23,096 nt of DNA from UBA4416 sp040376995 (GTDB lineage: Bacteria > Bacteroidota > Bacteroidia > B-17B0 > Aurantibacillaceae): NCBI GenBank assembly GCA_040376995.1, contig JBEIPP010000040.1, positions 1 to 23,096 on the forward strand, in the 5' to 3' direction. The translations under genes and the position numbers were made by a program. The first letter of the stretch is position 1; the number at the start of each line of letters is the position of its first letter. Under the pieces are notes generated by a model. That model worked only from the letters and a program-made list of their open reading frames with translations, searched no databases and was not told the origin of the DNA. This document shows, one piece after another, positions 8,515 to 17,611 of the stretch.

Positions 8515-10056
8515 TTATGAATGTGATTCCTCTTCCTCTAACTTACGCTCAGGACGCATTTGCGGGAACAATAAAACATCTTGTATAGATGGTTGATTAG
8601 TTAACAACATACATAAACGATCAATTCCAAAACCAATACCTGCTGTTGGTGGCATACCATATTCTAATGCCCGTAAAAAGTCATAATCAATAAACATCGC
8701 TTCATCATCACCGCGCTCCATTAATTTCACTTGATCTTCAAAACGTTCGCGTTGGTCAATAGGATCGTTTAACTCTGAGTATGCATTTGCAATTTCTTTT
8801 CCATTAATCATTAATTCAAAACGCTCAACTAATCCAGCTTCTGTTCTATGTTTTTTTGTTAAAGGACTCATCTCAACTGGATAATCTGTAATAAATGTTG
8901 GTTGAATATAATTAGCTTCACATTTTTCTCCAAATAAGGTGTCGATTAATTTTGCTTTACCCATGGTTTCATCTATTTCTAAATGTAACGTTTTGCATAC
9001 TGCTCTTAATTCAGCTTCATTCATTTTACTTACATCATGGCCTGTATGCTCTTTAATAGCATCATAAATAGTAACGCGTTTAAATGGTGGTGCAAAATTA
9101 ATGGTTTCATCGCCTACAGTTAATTCGGTAGTTCCGTGTAAATCCAAAGCAATTTTTTCTAATAATTTTTCGGTGGTATTCATCATCCAGAAATAATCAC
9201 GATAAGCTGCATAGAATTCTAAAACTGTAAATTCTGGGTTATGAGTTCTATCCATTCCTTCGTTACGGAAGTTGCGACTGAATTCATACACCCAATCAAA
9301 ACCACCCACGATTAAACGTTTTAAATATAATTCATTAGCGATACGTAAATACAATGGAATATCTAAAGCATTATGATGCGTTAAAAACGGACGAGCTGCG
9401 GCTCCACCTGGAATAGATTGCAATACAGGTGTATCAACTTCTAAAGCGCCATTATCATTTAAGAAATTTCGAATAGAGGAAATGATTTTTGTACGTTGCT
9501 CAAATGTTTTTTTAACTTTTGGATTAATAATTAAATCCACATAACGTTGGCGGTAACGAAATTCTGGATCAGATACTTCGTCAAATGCGTTGCCATCAGC
9601 ATCTGTTTTTACAACAGGTAAGGGTTTTAATGATTTACTTAATAATTTAAAAGACGTTACGTGAATAGAAGTTTCGCCAGTTTTGGTAGTAAACACATAT
9701 CCTTCAATTCCAATAATATCACCTAAGTCAATTAATTTTTTCCAAACTATATCGTATAATACTTTATCATCTTCATTAGGGCAAATATCATCACGACGAA
9801 CATAAATCTGAATACGATCGGTACTATCTTGAATAACTGCAAAAGCTGCTTTACCCATATCACGAACACTCATAATACGACCAGCAATACTAATGTCTTT
9901 ATAATTTAATTTATCACGCTCGTAATTTTCTTTTATATCTTGAGCAGTAACATTTATTTTAAATTCCTGTGCAGGGTACGGGTCAATGCCTAATTTTTTT
10001 AATTCAGCTAATTTTTCTCTTCTTAATTCTTCTTGTTCACTTAGTTCTTGAAACAT
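8515..10056 (-). CDS. lysS: Lysyl-tRNA synthetase, class II
   Basis: This 513-residue class II synthetase charges tRNA-Lys with lysine. The N-terminal OB-fold anticodon-binding domain spans about 55-140 (ISIAGRIMSVRDMGKAAFA). It is followed by the PEFRYRQRYVDLI signature at 164-176, motif 2 with FRNEG at 263-267 and HNPEFTVLEFY, and motif 3 GIGFGIDRLCML at about 473-484. The VLLFPQMRPE tail is typical of bacterial LysS. All active-site motifs are intact and the length matches bacterial homologues. The start MFQELSEQEELRREKL is the usual Bacteroidota N-terminus. Upstream lies a 340-bp region shared with a divergent ECF sigma gene. A small lipoprotein gene follows 66 nt downstream. Confidence 0.98.
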   Translation of the reverse strand: MFQELSEQEELRREKLAELKKLGIDPYPAQEFKINVTAQDIKENYERDKLNYKDISIAGRIMSVRDMGKAAFAVIQDSTDRIQIYVRRDDICPNEDDKVLYDIVWKKLIDLGDIIGIEGYVFTTKTGETSIHVTSFKLLSKSLKPLPVVKTDADGNAFDEVSDPEFRYRQRYVDLIINPKVKKTFEQRTKIISSIRNFLNDNGALEVDTPVLQSIPGGAAARPFLTHHNALDIPLYLRIANELYLKRLIVGGFDWVYEFSRNFRNEGMDRTHNPEFTVLEFYAAYRDYFWMMNTTEKLLEKIALDLHGTTELTVGDETINFAPPFKRVTIYDAIKEHTGHDVSKMNEAELRAVCKTLHLEIDETMGKAKLIDTLFGEKCEANYIQPTFITDYPVEMSPLTKKHRTEAGLVERFELMINGKEIANAYSELNDPIDQRERFEDQVKLMERGDDEAMFIDYDFLRALEYGMPPTAGIGFGIDRLCMLLTNQPSIQDVLLFPQMRPERKLEEEESHS

Positions 10057-10306
10057 ATTTTGTAATTTTTTGCTCGAAGTTAACTAAATACTAAAGTTTA
10101 CAGTTAAAGCCAAGGTTCTATCTATTCACAATTTATTAATACCAATGATATTTGTTTTAAAACGATGTATCATCCATTTTATTTGAATATCTCTGATATA
10201 TTTTAAGCAATTCAACTTTAAACAAGTTAAAAACTGGGAAAAAAATGTATTTGTAATAAATTTTAAATCATTGTTTATTAGATAGTTACAATATTTTTAA
10301 ATTATT
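10057..10306. other. AT-rich intergenic region, lysS side
   Basis: This 250-bp part of the lysS/sigma-factor divergent region holds no open frame I would call a gene. It must contain the lysS promoter on the minus strand, but I found no exact TAnnTTTG box there. A partial copy of the TTGTTTA motif of the adjacent operator lies at 10271-10277. Nothing else stands out. Confidence 0.5.
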
Positions 10307-10379
10307 TTGTTTAACTATATATCTATATTATTAAACAATATGTATATTTGTTTAACGATTAATAAATAAACTTAAACAA
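10307..10379. promoter_or_regulatory. Symmetric four-half-site operator overlapping the ECF sigma promoter
   Basis: Four exact 8-bp half-sites are present: TTGTTTAA (10307-10314), TTAAACAA (10331-10338), TTGTTTAA (10348-10355) and TTAAACAA (10372-10379). The orientations alternate and the spacings are 16, 9 and 16 nt, so the array is mirror-symmetric about 10343. The inner pair forms an 8-bp inverted repeat overlapping the TATATTTG box. The last half-site lies 17 nt before the sigma factor ATG. This arrangement suggests a cooperative binding site for a dimeric regulator, or an autoregulatory element. The regulator is not identifiable from this window. Confidence 0.6.
10343..10350 (+). promoter_or_regulatory. 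Bacteroidota -7 promoter box for the ECF sigma gene
   Basis: TATATTTG matches the Bacteroidota primary-sigma -7 consensus TAnnTTTG exactly and lies 46 nt before the ATG of the sigma factor gene. No TTG or TTTG is found at the usual 17-23 nt upstream; the nearest TTTG (10306-10309) is 33 nt away. The promoter may therefore be weak or need an activator, which fits the surrounding symmetric sites. Confidence 0.5.
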
Positions 10380-10396
10380 TACTAAATATACGCATT

Positions 10397-10903
10397 ATGA
10401 CAGCTATTGAATTTAATACCCGAATACTAAACGAAAAGCAGTCTTTAAAAAACTTTGCTTTAAGCTTAACTCACAACAACGATGATGCTTTAGATTTATT
10501 GCAAGACACTTATGTAAAAGCCATTACTTATCGTGAAAAATTTGAAGACAGTACCAATTTAAAAGCTTGGTTGTTTACGATTATGAAAAACACATTCATT
10601 AATTCATATCGTAGAGCTGTAAAAACCAAACAAATTATTCAAACCAATGCTGATATTGCCATGAATAGAGCTTTTAAAAACAATCATCAAGATATTACGG
10701 AATCGAGATTAGCGGCTAAAGATATTTTAAATAAAATTGAAAATTTAGAAGATCAATATAAAATTCCTTTTACGAGATATTATAACGGCTTTAAATATGA
10801 AGAGATTGCTCAAGAAATGCAACTACCTCTTGGAACTGTTAAGAGCAGAATATTTTTAGCTCGAAAACAACTGATGGTAGCTATTGAAAAATCGATGAAC
10901 TAA
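10397..10903 (+). CDS. ECF-type RNA polymerase sigma factor (sigma-70 family, group 4)
   Basis: This 168-residue protein has the two-domain ECF layout. Sigma region 2 spans about 12-75, with the DALDLLQDTYVKA and LKAWLFTIMKNTFINSYRR signatures for -10 recognition and core binding. Sigma region 4 spans about 110-162, where the helix-turn-helix reads YEEIAQEMQLPLGTVKSRIFLARKQL. It directs RNA polymerase to a dedicated promoter set. No anti-sigma factor or membrane sensor lies next to it, unlike many ECF loci: upstream is divergent lysS and downstream a convergent gene behind a strong terminator. Its activity is therefore probably set at transcription, and the symmetric operator over its promoter supports that. 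The regulon cannot be deduced here. Confidence 0.93.
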   Translation: MTAIEFNTRILNEKQSLKNFALSLTHNNDDALDLLQDTYVKAITYREKFEDSTNLKAWLFTIMKNTFINSYRRAVKTKQIIQTNADIAMNRAFKNNHQDITESRLAAKDILNKIENLEDQYKIPFTRYYNGFKYEEIAQEMQLPLGTVKSRIFLARKQLMVAIEKSMN

Positions 10904-10937
10904 AAAAAAATCCGATTCATTTGAATCGGATTTTTTT
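10904..10937. terminator. Bidirectional intrinsic terminator
   Basis: A perfect 16-bp inverted repeat pairs 10904-10919 (AAAAAAATCCGATTCA) with 10922-10937 (TGAATCGGATTTTTTT) around a TT centre. It has T-tracts on both strands. It starts 1 nt after the sigma factor stop and lies 16 nt beyond the stop of the convergent gene, so it serves both. Confidence 0.93.
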
Positions 10938-10953
10938 ATTTAAAGAGAAATCC

Positions 10954-11985
10954 TTATTTCTTTTTTGATACGTTTTTATCTAAGTAGTTAGAAACTGCAT
11001 TATTCCATGAATTTAAATAATTAGAACGTTTATTATTTAATTCATTATTAATTTTATTATAATCATTGGATGCTTTATTATAATCATTAACGGCTGCATT
11101 AAATTCATTCACTTCAGCTTCAGTAGGATTTTTACCTTTTTTATCCATAGCCGTTTTTAACTTATCAAACTTTTCTTTTTTCAAGTAAAATTCAATTAAT
11201 GAAGGCACTTTTGTGTCTGCTTCCGTAATATAAAAATCCAACAAATCGGCGCAAGTAGATTTTAATGTTGTATTACCTCTATATGCTTTTATTCCTTTCA
11301 ATTTTTCCTTTGCCTCTTTTGATAATTTTGATAATGATTCCTGATTTTGTTTCATGGCATTGATATCTCCTTTACTTTGGGCTTCGATTAAATAAATTTC
11401 CTGCTTATAAGGCTTAAAAAACACTAAATAAATTTGGTTATAAAATTTAAACACCTCACTCGCCTTTTCTAATTTCTCAGCAGTTTTAGAATCCTGATCA
11501 ATTAATTTAATATTATTATTTTTTGCAAATGTTTCATTTGCAGCTACTGCAATATCAAAGGCAGTTTCTAATTTATCATTTGCAATTTGTTGTGCCAACA
11601 TATATGCCTCCATCGCATCATAAGACTGTTCCGAAATTTCTTCCATATCCATAATCTTAGCATAATCGTTATTTAAAACAGCATAACTAATCTCTAAATA
11701 TCTCACCACCGAATCTCTAAATGCACCATCACCATTATAAGGTTGCATATTTTTAATTTTATTCAATCCATTTCTATTCGCATTAATCATTTGGCGGCGT
11801 TGCCCATCAATTTGACGCGCCTTTTTATTATGGGCTACAGCTCTAGTATAATCCCATGTTTCTTCAGATATTTTTTTGAATTCTGCATTAATTTTATCCA
11901 TGTATTGAACAGGATTTTGGGCTTTTACTTGAATTGTTGATATCATTACCAACGATAAGATGGTTGTTTTAATAATAGAATTCAT
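10954..11985 (-). CDS. Secreted helical protein, possibly LIC11966-family surface protein
   Basis: The 343-residue product has a signal peptide of about 22 residues (cleavage VKA/Q) and is otherwise almost entirely predicted alpha-helical. The mature part is rich in Lys, Glu, Asn and Ala with heptad-like spacing. The segment from about 290 to 335 is an Asn/Tyr/Lys-rich coiled coil with repeated DYNK units. From memory it resembles proteins annotated LIC11966-family surface protein in Bacteroidota, but this name is a weak recollection and says little about function. There are no catalytic motifs. It starts 39 nt after the stop of the S41 protease gene on the same strand, so the two are probably one operon, and it could be a partner or a substrate of that protease. 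Confidence 0.8.
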   Translation of the reverse strand: MNSIIKTTILSLVMISTIQVKAQNPVQYMDKINAEFKKISEETWDYTRAVAHNKKARQIDGQRRQMINANRNGLNKIKNMQPYNGDGAFRDSVVRYLEISYAVLNNDYAKIMDMEEISEQSYDAMEAYMLAQQIANDKLETAFDIAVAANETFAKNNNIKLIDQDSKTAEKLEKASEVFKFYNQIYLVFFKPYKQEIYLIEAQSKGDINAMKQNQESLSKLSKEAKEKLKGIKAYRGNTTLKSTCADLLDFYITEADTKVPSLIEFYLKKEKFDKLKTAMDKKGKNPTEAEVNEFNAAVNDYNKASNDYNKINNELNNKRSNYLNSWNNAVSNYLDKNVSKKK

Positions 11986-12024
11986 AAAATTTGCTTTTAG
12001 TTGTTTTCGATTTTTGTAAATGTA

Positions 12025-14097
12025 CTATTTTGATATTTCTTTTAAATCATTAATGATATAAAAAGCTTCGTTAATAAATAAGTCTTTTTCAATAGATTCT
12101 CGAACCTTTTCGTTAAACTCTTTGGTTTGCTCATTTACTTCAGTAATTTTTTTATCAAAAGTATTATTCAAACACTTAATATCATTGGAAGTACTTTGAA
12201 TAGCTTTTTCATAAGAATTATAGAGGGTTTCACTATATTCTTGATATTTTTTAAATTCTTTAAATTTCAAAACCAACTTAGGTGGGTTATTTAAAAAATC
12301 AACAATAGAATCTGAACTTTGCTTGTAGCGTTTAAAATCAGTTGATTTTTGAATGCGTTCGGCTGATTTTTGTTGAATGCCAGCAACGCTTATAACTGGA
12401 TTAGGTGTATAAACCACATTTTTAGTTACGACATCTGATTCTAGAAAAAAAGCTTCTTTACTTTCTTTATAAATGGAATAACCTGGAGAACTTGGCAACA
12501 CAACATCCGGCACAACTCCAGTTCCTTGGTGAGTTGAATTATTTAAACGATAAAATTTTGCTTGAGTTACTTTAATGAAATCAGTCGCAGTAGCCATTCC
12601 ATTTCTAACTCTTAATACATTTGTATCTAAAGGATACACATTTTGTGCAGTGCCTTTTCCATAACTCGTTTGTCCAACCACTAACCCTAAATTATAATCC
12701 TTTACAATATTACTAAACAACTCAGAGGCCGAAGCGCTTGTTTCATTGATCATCACCACTAATGGCTTTTTAAAAATAGAACCTCGATTAATGTCTTTTA
12801 CTAAAGATGGTTTTTTGTTTTTTTCTTTATAAATAAACAAAGGGCCTTCGTCAACAAAAATCCCTGCTAAATTCATCGCCTCTAACATCGAGCCACCGCC
12901 ATTGTTCCTTAAATCAATAATTAAACCCGTGATGCTATCTCCTTCTAATTTTAAAATTTCTTTTGCAACATCATTTGCGCAACCTGGAGCTGTATTTTGC
13001 TCCATATCGGTATAAAAGCTAGGCAAGGAAATATACCCCACATTCCCAGATTTGTTTTTAAGAACATATCCCTTAACCGTATTATCAACTGAAGCCGTTT
13101 TTTGTTTAATCAGCTTCACTGTTTTTAATTGTCCGTTTTGCTTTTTAAGAGTTAACTCTAGCTTGTTTTCATTAGTCTTATCTATTTTATCTTGAATATC
13201 TTCGGCCGTATTACCATCATTCGTTACTACATTGCCTGCAATTCGAACCGAAATAAATAAATCTCCTTCATTTACTTCGTTACTTGTCCATGCCGAGCCG
13301 CCTGGTTCGATATAAACAACTTTTATATTTCCATCATCATCTTCGTTTAAATAAAAACCAAATGATTCAACTTGAGCAGACAATTGTTTTGTGAATTCTT
13401 TATTTTGTTCTTGATTAAAGTAATTAGAATGTGGGTCATGTCTTAAAGCAATGGCATTTAATAAATCTGTCTCCACAGTTTTATTAGCTTCTACTAACAT
13501 CTCCTTAATGTTTTTTTGAAAATTAGCAATTATTGTTTTTGAAAATTCTGCTGCTTTGTCATTAAACTCAGTTTCAGTTAATTTCTCATAACTATCTGTA
13601 TTAACTACTCTATCAAAGCTTCTACTTTTAATATTTCTTTCTAATCGTTTTAAATGATATTTAATACTTGGCGAATAAAATGTTTTAGCATTTAATTCTA
13701 GGGAGCGCGCTGTATCATTTTCGGTAAAATTTATTTTTTTAGTCGATAATAATGTTAATAATGAATCAACTGTTACTAAAGCTTTGGTATAGATAGCTTG
13801 CGCATTTTTAAAATACACTTCGCTATTGGCATTAACCTGATTAAATAATTGAGCTTTATCAAATTGAAGTCCATTAATATCACTTTGTTTTAAAACAATA
13901 CCAATATTATCTAAATCTTTAACGAATAAATCCACCGTTTCGCTTGATGTAGTTTCATTGATAGGAATAGGTTTAAAGTGAAACACACTAAAGGTTCCTA
14001 TTAATTTTTGTGCTTTTGAACTAAAAGAGCCGCTTTGTGAAAAAGAAGATAATTGAACAAAACAAAATAATACGAAATATGAATAAGAGTTTCTCAA
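12025..14097 (-). CDS. C-terminal processing peptidase, S41 family (Tsp/Prc-like)
   Basis: This 690-residue protease has an N-terminal signal sequence (about 1-20, SFS/Q) and acts in the periplasm. Residues 30-235 form the helical N-terminal domain, ending in the RHDPHSNYF signature at 219-227. A PDZ domain follows at about 245-330, with PGGSAW and EGDLFISV. The S41 catalytic core (about 350-540) contains LRNNGGG at 396-402, the nucleophile Ser456 in SASASE, and the general base Lys481 in SYGKGT. The Ser-to-Lys distance of 25 matches E. coli Prc (Ser430/Lys455). The long Lys/Glu-rich C-terminal helical region (about 560-690) is as in Prc-type rather than short CtpA-type enzymes. It probably trims or degrades envelope proteins from their C-termini. 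The secreted helical gene follows 39 nt downstream. Confidence 0.94.
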   Translation of the reverse strand: MRNSYSYFVLFCFVQLSSFSQSGSFSSKAQKLIGTFSVFHFKPIPINETTSSETVDLFVKDLDNIGIVLKQSDINGLQFDKAQLFNQVNANSEVYFKNAQAIYTKALVTVDSLLTLLSTKKINFTENDTARSLELNAKTFYSPSIKYHLKRLERNIKSRSFDRVVNTDSYEKLTETEFNDKAAEFSKTIIANFQKNIKEMLVEANKTVETDLLNAIALRHDPHSNYFNQEQNKEFTKQLSAQVESFGFYLNEDDDGNIKVVYIEPGGSAWTSNEVNEGDLFISVRIAGNVVTNDGNTAEDIQDKIDKTNENKLELTLKKQNGQLKTVKLIKQKTASVDNTVKGYVLKNKSGNVGYISLPSFYTDMEQNTAPGCANDVAKEILKLEGDSITGLIIDLRNNGGGSMLEAMNLAGIFVDEGPLFIYKEKNKKPSLVKDINRGSIFKKPLVVMINETSASASELFSNIVKDYNLGLVVGQTSYGKGTAQNVYPLDTNVLRVRNGMATATDFIKVTQAKFYRLNNSTHQGTGVVPDVVLPSSPGYSIYKESKEAFFLESDVVTKNVVYTPNPVISVAGIQQKSAERIQKSTDFKRYKQSSDSIVDFLNNPPKLVLKFKEFKKYQEYSETLYNSYEKAIQSTSNDIKCLNNTFDKKITEVNEQTKEFNEKVRESIEKDLFINEAFYIINDLKEISK

Positions 14098-14147
14098 TGT
14101 TTTTATGTAAAAATGCGAAAAATAAATAATTAAGCCTATTTTTGGGG

Positions 14148-15116
14148 ATGAATTTTCAGCAAAAAATCATCCTACTTCTTATAGCGCTTTTATTGAGTTT
14201 CATTTCAAGTTACAAAGCTCAAGAAGACGAAACAGAAAATACAGATACCAATACCGTTCAAAGAGTTTATAAAACTAAAGGATTTCACGCAGGACTTTAC
14301 GTTGGGGCATTTTGGGCTAATAAAAGCACGGCTTACATTTATGATGGCTACGGATTTGATATTAATGGGCAACGAAATACCTTTACTAATAGCATACTGT
14401 ATAACCAAATAGTAAATGTATATGGTTCGGGAAATGGAGGAACAGATTACATTGCACAATTACTAAATGTAAATCCTGGCGACTGGTATTTTAATGAACA
14501 AGATATGCCTATTAATTTAAGATATATTACTACTTATTTGATTGGATTAAATACGCGCTATCGAATTAATAATAAGGAAAGTATTACTTTAAACGCTTAC
14601 GGAACAAAATTAGCCATTAATGGAAAATTCACTATAAGCTCGGTAACCAGTACAAATTTTGGAAGTGGATCATCAAGTCAAGGAAGAATAAATGAGTTTA
14701 CAATAATAGGTGCGGAACAACGCTTAATGTTTCAACTAGGCTATCAACGTATTTTGGGCGATAATGAAAAATTAAATTTCATGGTAGAGGGCGGTTTAAA
14801 TATCATACTTGCCAAAGCTCAAAAAAATCAAGCAATCCTAAGAAGCAGCAATCCTAACCTAATTCAAAATAGTATTACTATAGATTTAATGAATATATAT
14901 AATCAACCTCCGTATAATTTTTATACTTCAAAGAATATGACTGGAGTAGGAATTGGTTTTTTTGGTGGCTTTGGATTAAACTTAAATATCAATCCAAGAT
15001 ATAGTATACAACTTTTATATAGCCCTTCTTTTGATAGAATTAGTTTAGGTTATAATCCAAAGTTTAAATTACAAAATGCTGTTGGCTTAAGAGTTTATTA
15101 TAATTTCAGTAGATAA
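14148..15116 (+). CDS. Probable outer-membrane beta-barrel protein
   Basis: The frame can be extended to a TTG at 14142, but ATG 14148 gives a clean signal peptide (MNFQQKIILLLIALLLSF, cleavage near YKA/Q), so I use it; the product has 322 residues. After a short acidic, Thr-rich stretch, the protein consists of alternating amphipathic strands separated by Asn/Gly-rich turns (GLYVGAFWAN, LNAYGTKLAI, FMVEGGLNIIL, GFFGGFGLNLNI). It ends in a strand, VGLRVYYNFSR, as expected for a barrel of 8-12 strands similar to PorT/OmpW-like families. The exact family is not clear. It is divergent from the S41 protease gene with about 50 bp between them. Its stop abuts the stop of corA with no gap. Confidence 0.8.
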   Translation: MNFQQKIILLLIALLLSFISSYKAQEDETENTDTNTVQRVYKTKGFHAGLYVGAFWANKSTAYIYDGYGFDINGQRNTFTNSILYNQIVNVYGSGNGGTDYIAQLLNVNPGDWYFNEQDMPINLRYITTYLIGLNTRYRINNKESITLNAYGTKLAINGKFTISSVTSTNFGSGSSSQGRINEFTIIGAEQRLMFQLGYQRILGDNEKLNFMVEGGLNIILAKAQKNQAILRSSNPNLIQNSITIDLMNIYNQPPYNFYTSKNMTGVGIGFFGGFGLNLNINPRYSIQLLYSPSFDRISLGYNPKFKLQNAVGLRVYYNFSR

Positions 15117-16157
15117 CTACATCCACTTTTTACGTTTAAAATAAACTATCAAGCCTATAATTATTGAAAGCATTACCCCCCAAGTAATAAAATAACCATT
15201 TTGAGTTTTTAGCTCTGGCATATTTTCAAAGTTCATCCCATAAACGCCAGCTATAAAAGTAACTGGGATAAAGATAGAAGACATAATAGTTAGTACCTTC
15301 ATCACTTCATTCATCTTATTAGCATTCGTACTTAAATAAATATCCATAATACCAGATAATAGATCACGATAAGTTTCAACTGTATCTATAATACGAGTCA
15401 CATGATCGTTTAAATCTCTTAAATAAATATCACTTGATGGATTAATTAAAGGTGTTTCAGATCTCACCATATTATTAATCATATCTCTTAAAGGCCAAAC
15501 TTGTTTGCGTAAATAAATCATTTCACGTTTGAGATGATATAATTCCAATAGGGATTTTTTATCTGTATCACTAATAATATCTTCTTCAATCTCTTCAATT
15601 TTATCTCCAATCCTTTCAATGGCAGTAAAATAACAGTCTACAACTGCATCCATTAAAGCATAAGCTAAGTAATCTGCCCTTAGTTTACGTACTCGGCCTT
15701 TTCCCTGACGCAATCTATTTCTAATAATATCAAATGCATCTCCATTATTAGGTTCTTGAAAAGACAATACGGTATTTTCTAATAAAATAACTGATAATTG
15801 CTCTGATTTAACTTCCGTGGTGTAGCTAATCATTTTCATAATAGCCACCACATAATTTTCATAATCCTCGAACTTAGGGCGTTGATCAATATGTACAATA
15901 TCTTCCATGGTTAGTGGATGAATATTATAAAACTTTCCAATAGCTTCAACAAGTTCTGGCTTATGTAAACCATCTACATTAAGCCATTTAACCATGTTAG
16001 GTTTTACATGCGATAAACAATCAGATAAATCGTAAAATTCTTGTTCAAAAAATTCAGAATCATTATACTCAATTAAAGTAATTTTAATTCTATCTGTCCT
16101 TTGTTCACCATTATAAAATAAGGTTCCTGGAGGAGCTCCAATATTTTCTGTTGCCAT
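15117..16157 (-). CDS. corA: CorA-type magnesium/cobalt transporter
   Basis: This 346-residue inner-membrane channel has the standard CorA layout. A long cytoplasmic N-terminal domain (1-280) contains the WLNVDGL, HPLTMEDI and RPKFEDYENY signatures and ends in a charged coiled-coil stalk. Two C-terminal membrane segments follow (about 285-306 and 322-341), with the pore motif YGMN ending the first (GMN at 307-309). The C-terminus KRKKWM is positively charged, as usual. It takes up Mg2+ and possibly Co2+ or Ni2+. It lies 36 nt downstream of aspartate kinase on the same strand, probably in one transcript, although no functional link is obvious. Its stop is adjacent to that of the convergent beta-barrel gene. 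Confidence 0.95.
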   Translation of the reverse strand: MATENIGAPPGTLFYNGEQRTDRIKITLIEYNDSEFFEQEFYDLSDCLSHVKPNMVKWLNVDGLHKPELVEAIGKFYNIHPLTMEDIVHIDQRPKFEDYENYVVAIMKMISYTTEVKSEQLSVILLENTVLSFQEPNNGDAFDIIRNRLRQGKGRVRKLRADYLAYALMDAVVDCYFTAIERIGDKIEEIEEDIISDTDKKSLLELYHLKREMIYLRKQVWPLRDMINNMVRSETPLINPSSDIYLRDLNDHVTRIIDTVETYRDLLSGIMDIYLSTNANKMNEVMKVLTIMSSIFIPVTFIAGVYGMNFENMPELKTQNGYFITWGVMLSIIIGLIVYFKRKKWM

Positions 16158-16193
16158 ATTAATGGAATTAAGATTTAACTAAATATAATAATT

Positions 16194-17468
16194 TTATTCA
16201 GCAATCTCGTTTTTCATCACCATTTGCACAGTAAATCTACTACGTTGTTCTAATAAAACAACTTTATTTACCGTTAATACATCTAATGTTTCTTGAGTAT
16301 AGTAACGAACCGTCATTAATTCTAATCCTGAGTTATATAGCACTTTAAATTGTTGTTGTAATTCTGCAACTAATGCTTTTATTTTTTCTGAACTACCATC
16401 GCAACAAACAGAAAAACTTATAGCCGATAATTGCATTAAATTAATCTTAACTCCATGTTTAGAAAACAATTCAAAAATATCACTTAGGTTGTCTTCAGCA
16501 ATAAATGAAAAATCTTTTGGCTGTATAGAAATTAAAACCTGATCAATTTTAAAAATATATGAAGGAATATTTAACCGCTTTTCCCCATCTCTCACAACTG
16601 TTCCTTCATCTTTAGGTTTTAAAAATGATTTTACATATAAAGGAATGTTTTTGTTTTGTAAAGGTTTAATCGTTTTTGGATGAATAACCGTTGCGCCATA
16701 ATAGGTTAACTCAATGGCATCATGATAGGATAATTCATCAATTTTTTTGGTATGCGAAAACCATTTAGGGTCAGCATTTAAAACGCCTGGTACATCTTTC
16801 CAAATAGTTACATTATTAGCGTTCAAACAATAGGCTAATATCGAAGCAGTATAATCTGAGCCTTCGCGTCCTAAAGTAGTAGTAAAGTTTTCGGAAGTAC
16901 CGCCAATAAAACCTTGCGTAACGATGATGTCAAAAGAATCAAAAACGGGAATTAAATCTCGCTTCACTAAAGTTTCTGTTAATTCAAAATCAACTTTTCC
17001 TTCTCTGTAACTATTATCCGTTTGAATGAAGCCTCGTACATCTATCCATTTATTTTTTAATCCAATTTCATTTAAGTAAGCCGAAATTATTTTTGTAGAA
17101 ACCACTTCGCCCATGCTCACAATTTGGTCGTACTCAAAATCAAAACCCTGTGTAGGTTCTTCTTCAATAGCCCAATACAATTCCACAAAAGTATTTTCTA
17201 GTTCATTATAAATTGGATGAGAAGTTGATGAAAATAAATCATTACAAATATTAATATGGTATGCTTTTATTTCTTCTAATATCGTTTCAGCATTTTCTAC
17301 TTTATAAAAATAGGCTTTCGCTAAACGCTCTAATGCATTAGTCATTTTTCCCATAGCTGAAATCACCACAGAAATTTTTTGATTCGGAAATTGTTTTAAA
17401 ACTTCCGATACGTTTTTCACTCCATCTGCATCTTTAACTGATGCGCCACCAAACTTAAATACTTGCAT
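16194..17468 (-). CDS. Aspartate kinase, monofunctional
   Basis: The 424-residue protein phosphorylates aspartate, the first step towards lysine, threonine, methionine and diaminopimelate. The amino-acid-kinase domain covers about 1-290, with KFGGASV at 5-11 (the family's KFGGTSV with Ala for Thr, which I believe is common in Bacteroidota), VISAMGKMTNAL, and the GREGSDYTASI nucleotide-binding region. The C-terminal regulatory part (about 300-424) has the ACT-type pattern, suggesting feedback control by end-product amino acids. There is no homoserine dehydrogenase domain, so it is not the bifunctional ThrA type. It is transcribed divergently from the GldM paralogue across 143 bp and is followed by corA. 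Confidence 0.95.
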   Translation of the reverse strand: MQVFKFGGASVKDADGVKNVSEVLKQFPNQKISVVISAMGKMTNALERLAKAYFYKVENAETILEEIKAYHINICNDLFSSTSHPIYNELENTFVELYWAIEEEPTQGFDFEYDQIVSMGEVVSTKIISAYLNEIGLKNKWIDVRGFIQTDNSYREGKVDFELTETLVKRDLIPVFDSFDIIVTQGFIGGTSENFTTTLGREGSDYTASILAYCLNANNVTIWKDVPGVLNADPKWFSHTKKIDELSYHDAIELTYYGATVIHPKTIKPLQNKNIPLYVKSFLKPKDEGTVVRDGEKRLNIPSYIFKIDQVLISIQPKDFSFIAEDNLSDIFELFSKHGVKINLMQLSAISFSVCCDGSSEKIKALVAELQQQFKVLYNSGLELMTVRYYTQETLDVLTVNKVVLLEQRSRFTVQMVMKNEIAE

Positions 17469-17611
17469 ACATTATTTATTTGAACAAAGATAAGGATGCT
17501 TACAAAATAATTAAGCGGTTAAAATATTTTTTATAAACCATTGTTACTTTTTTTTCATCTATAGTTATAAAGTTAACCAACAAACACTAATCTATACTAA
17601 AAACTACTACT

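Noticed and set aside
14142..14147. TTG start extending the beta-barrel gene by two residues
   Set aside because: ATG 14148 gives an equally good signal peptide and is the more usual start codon.
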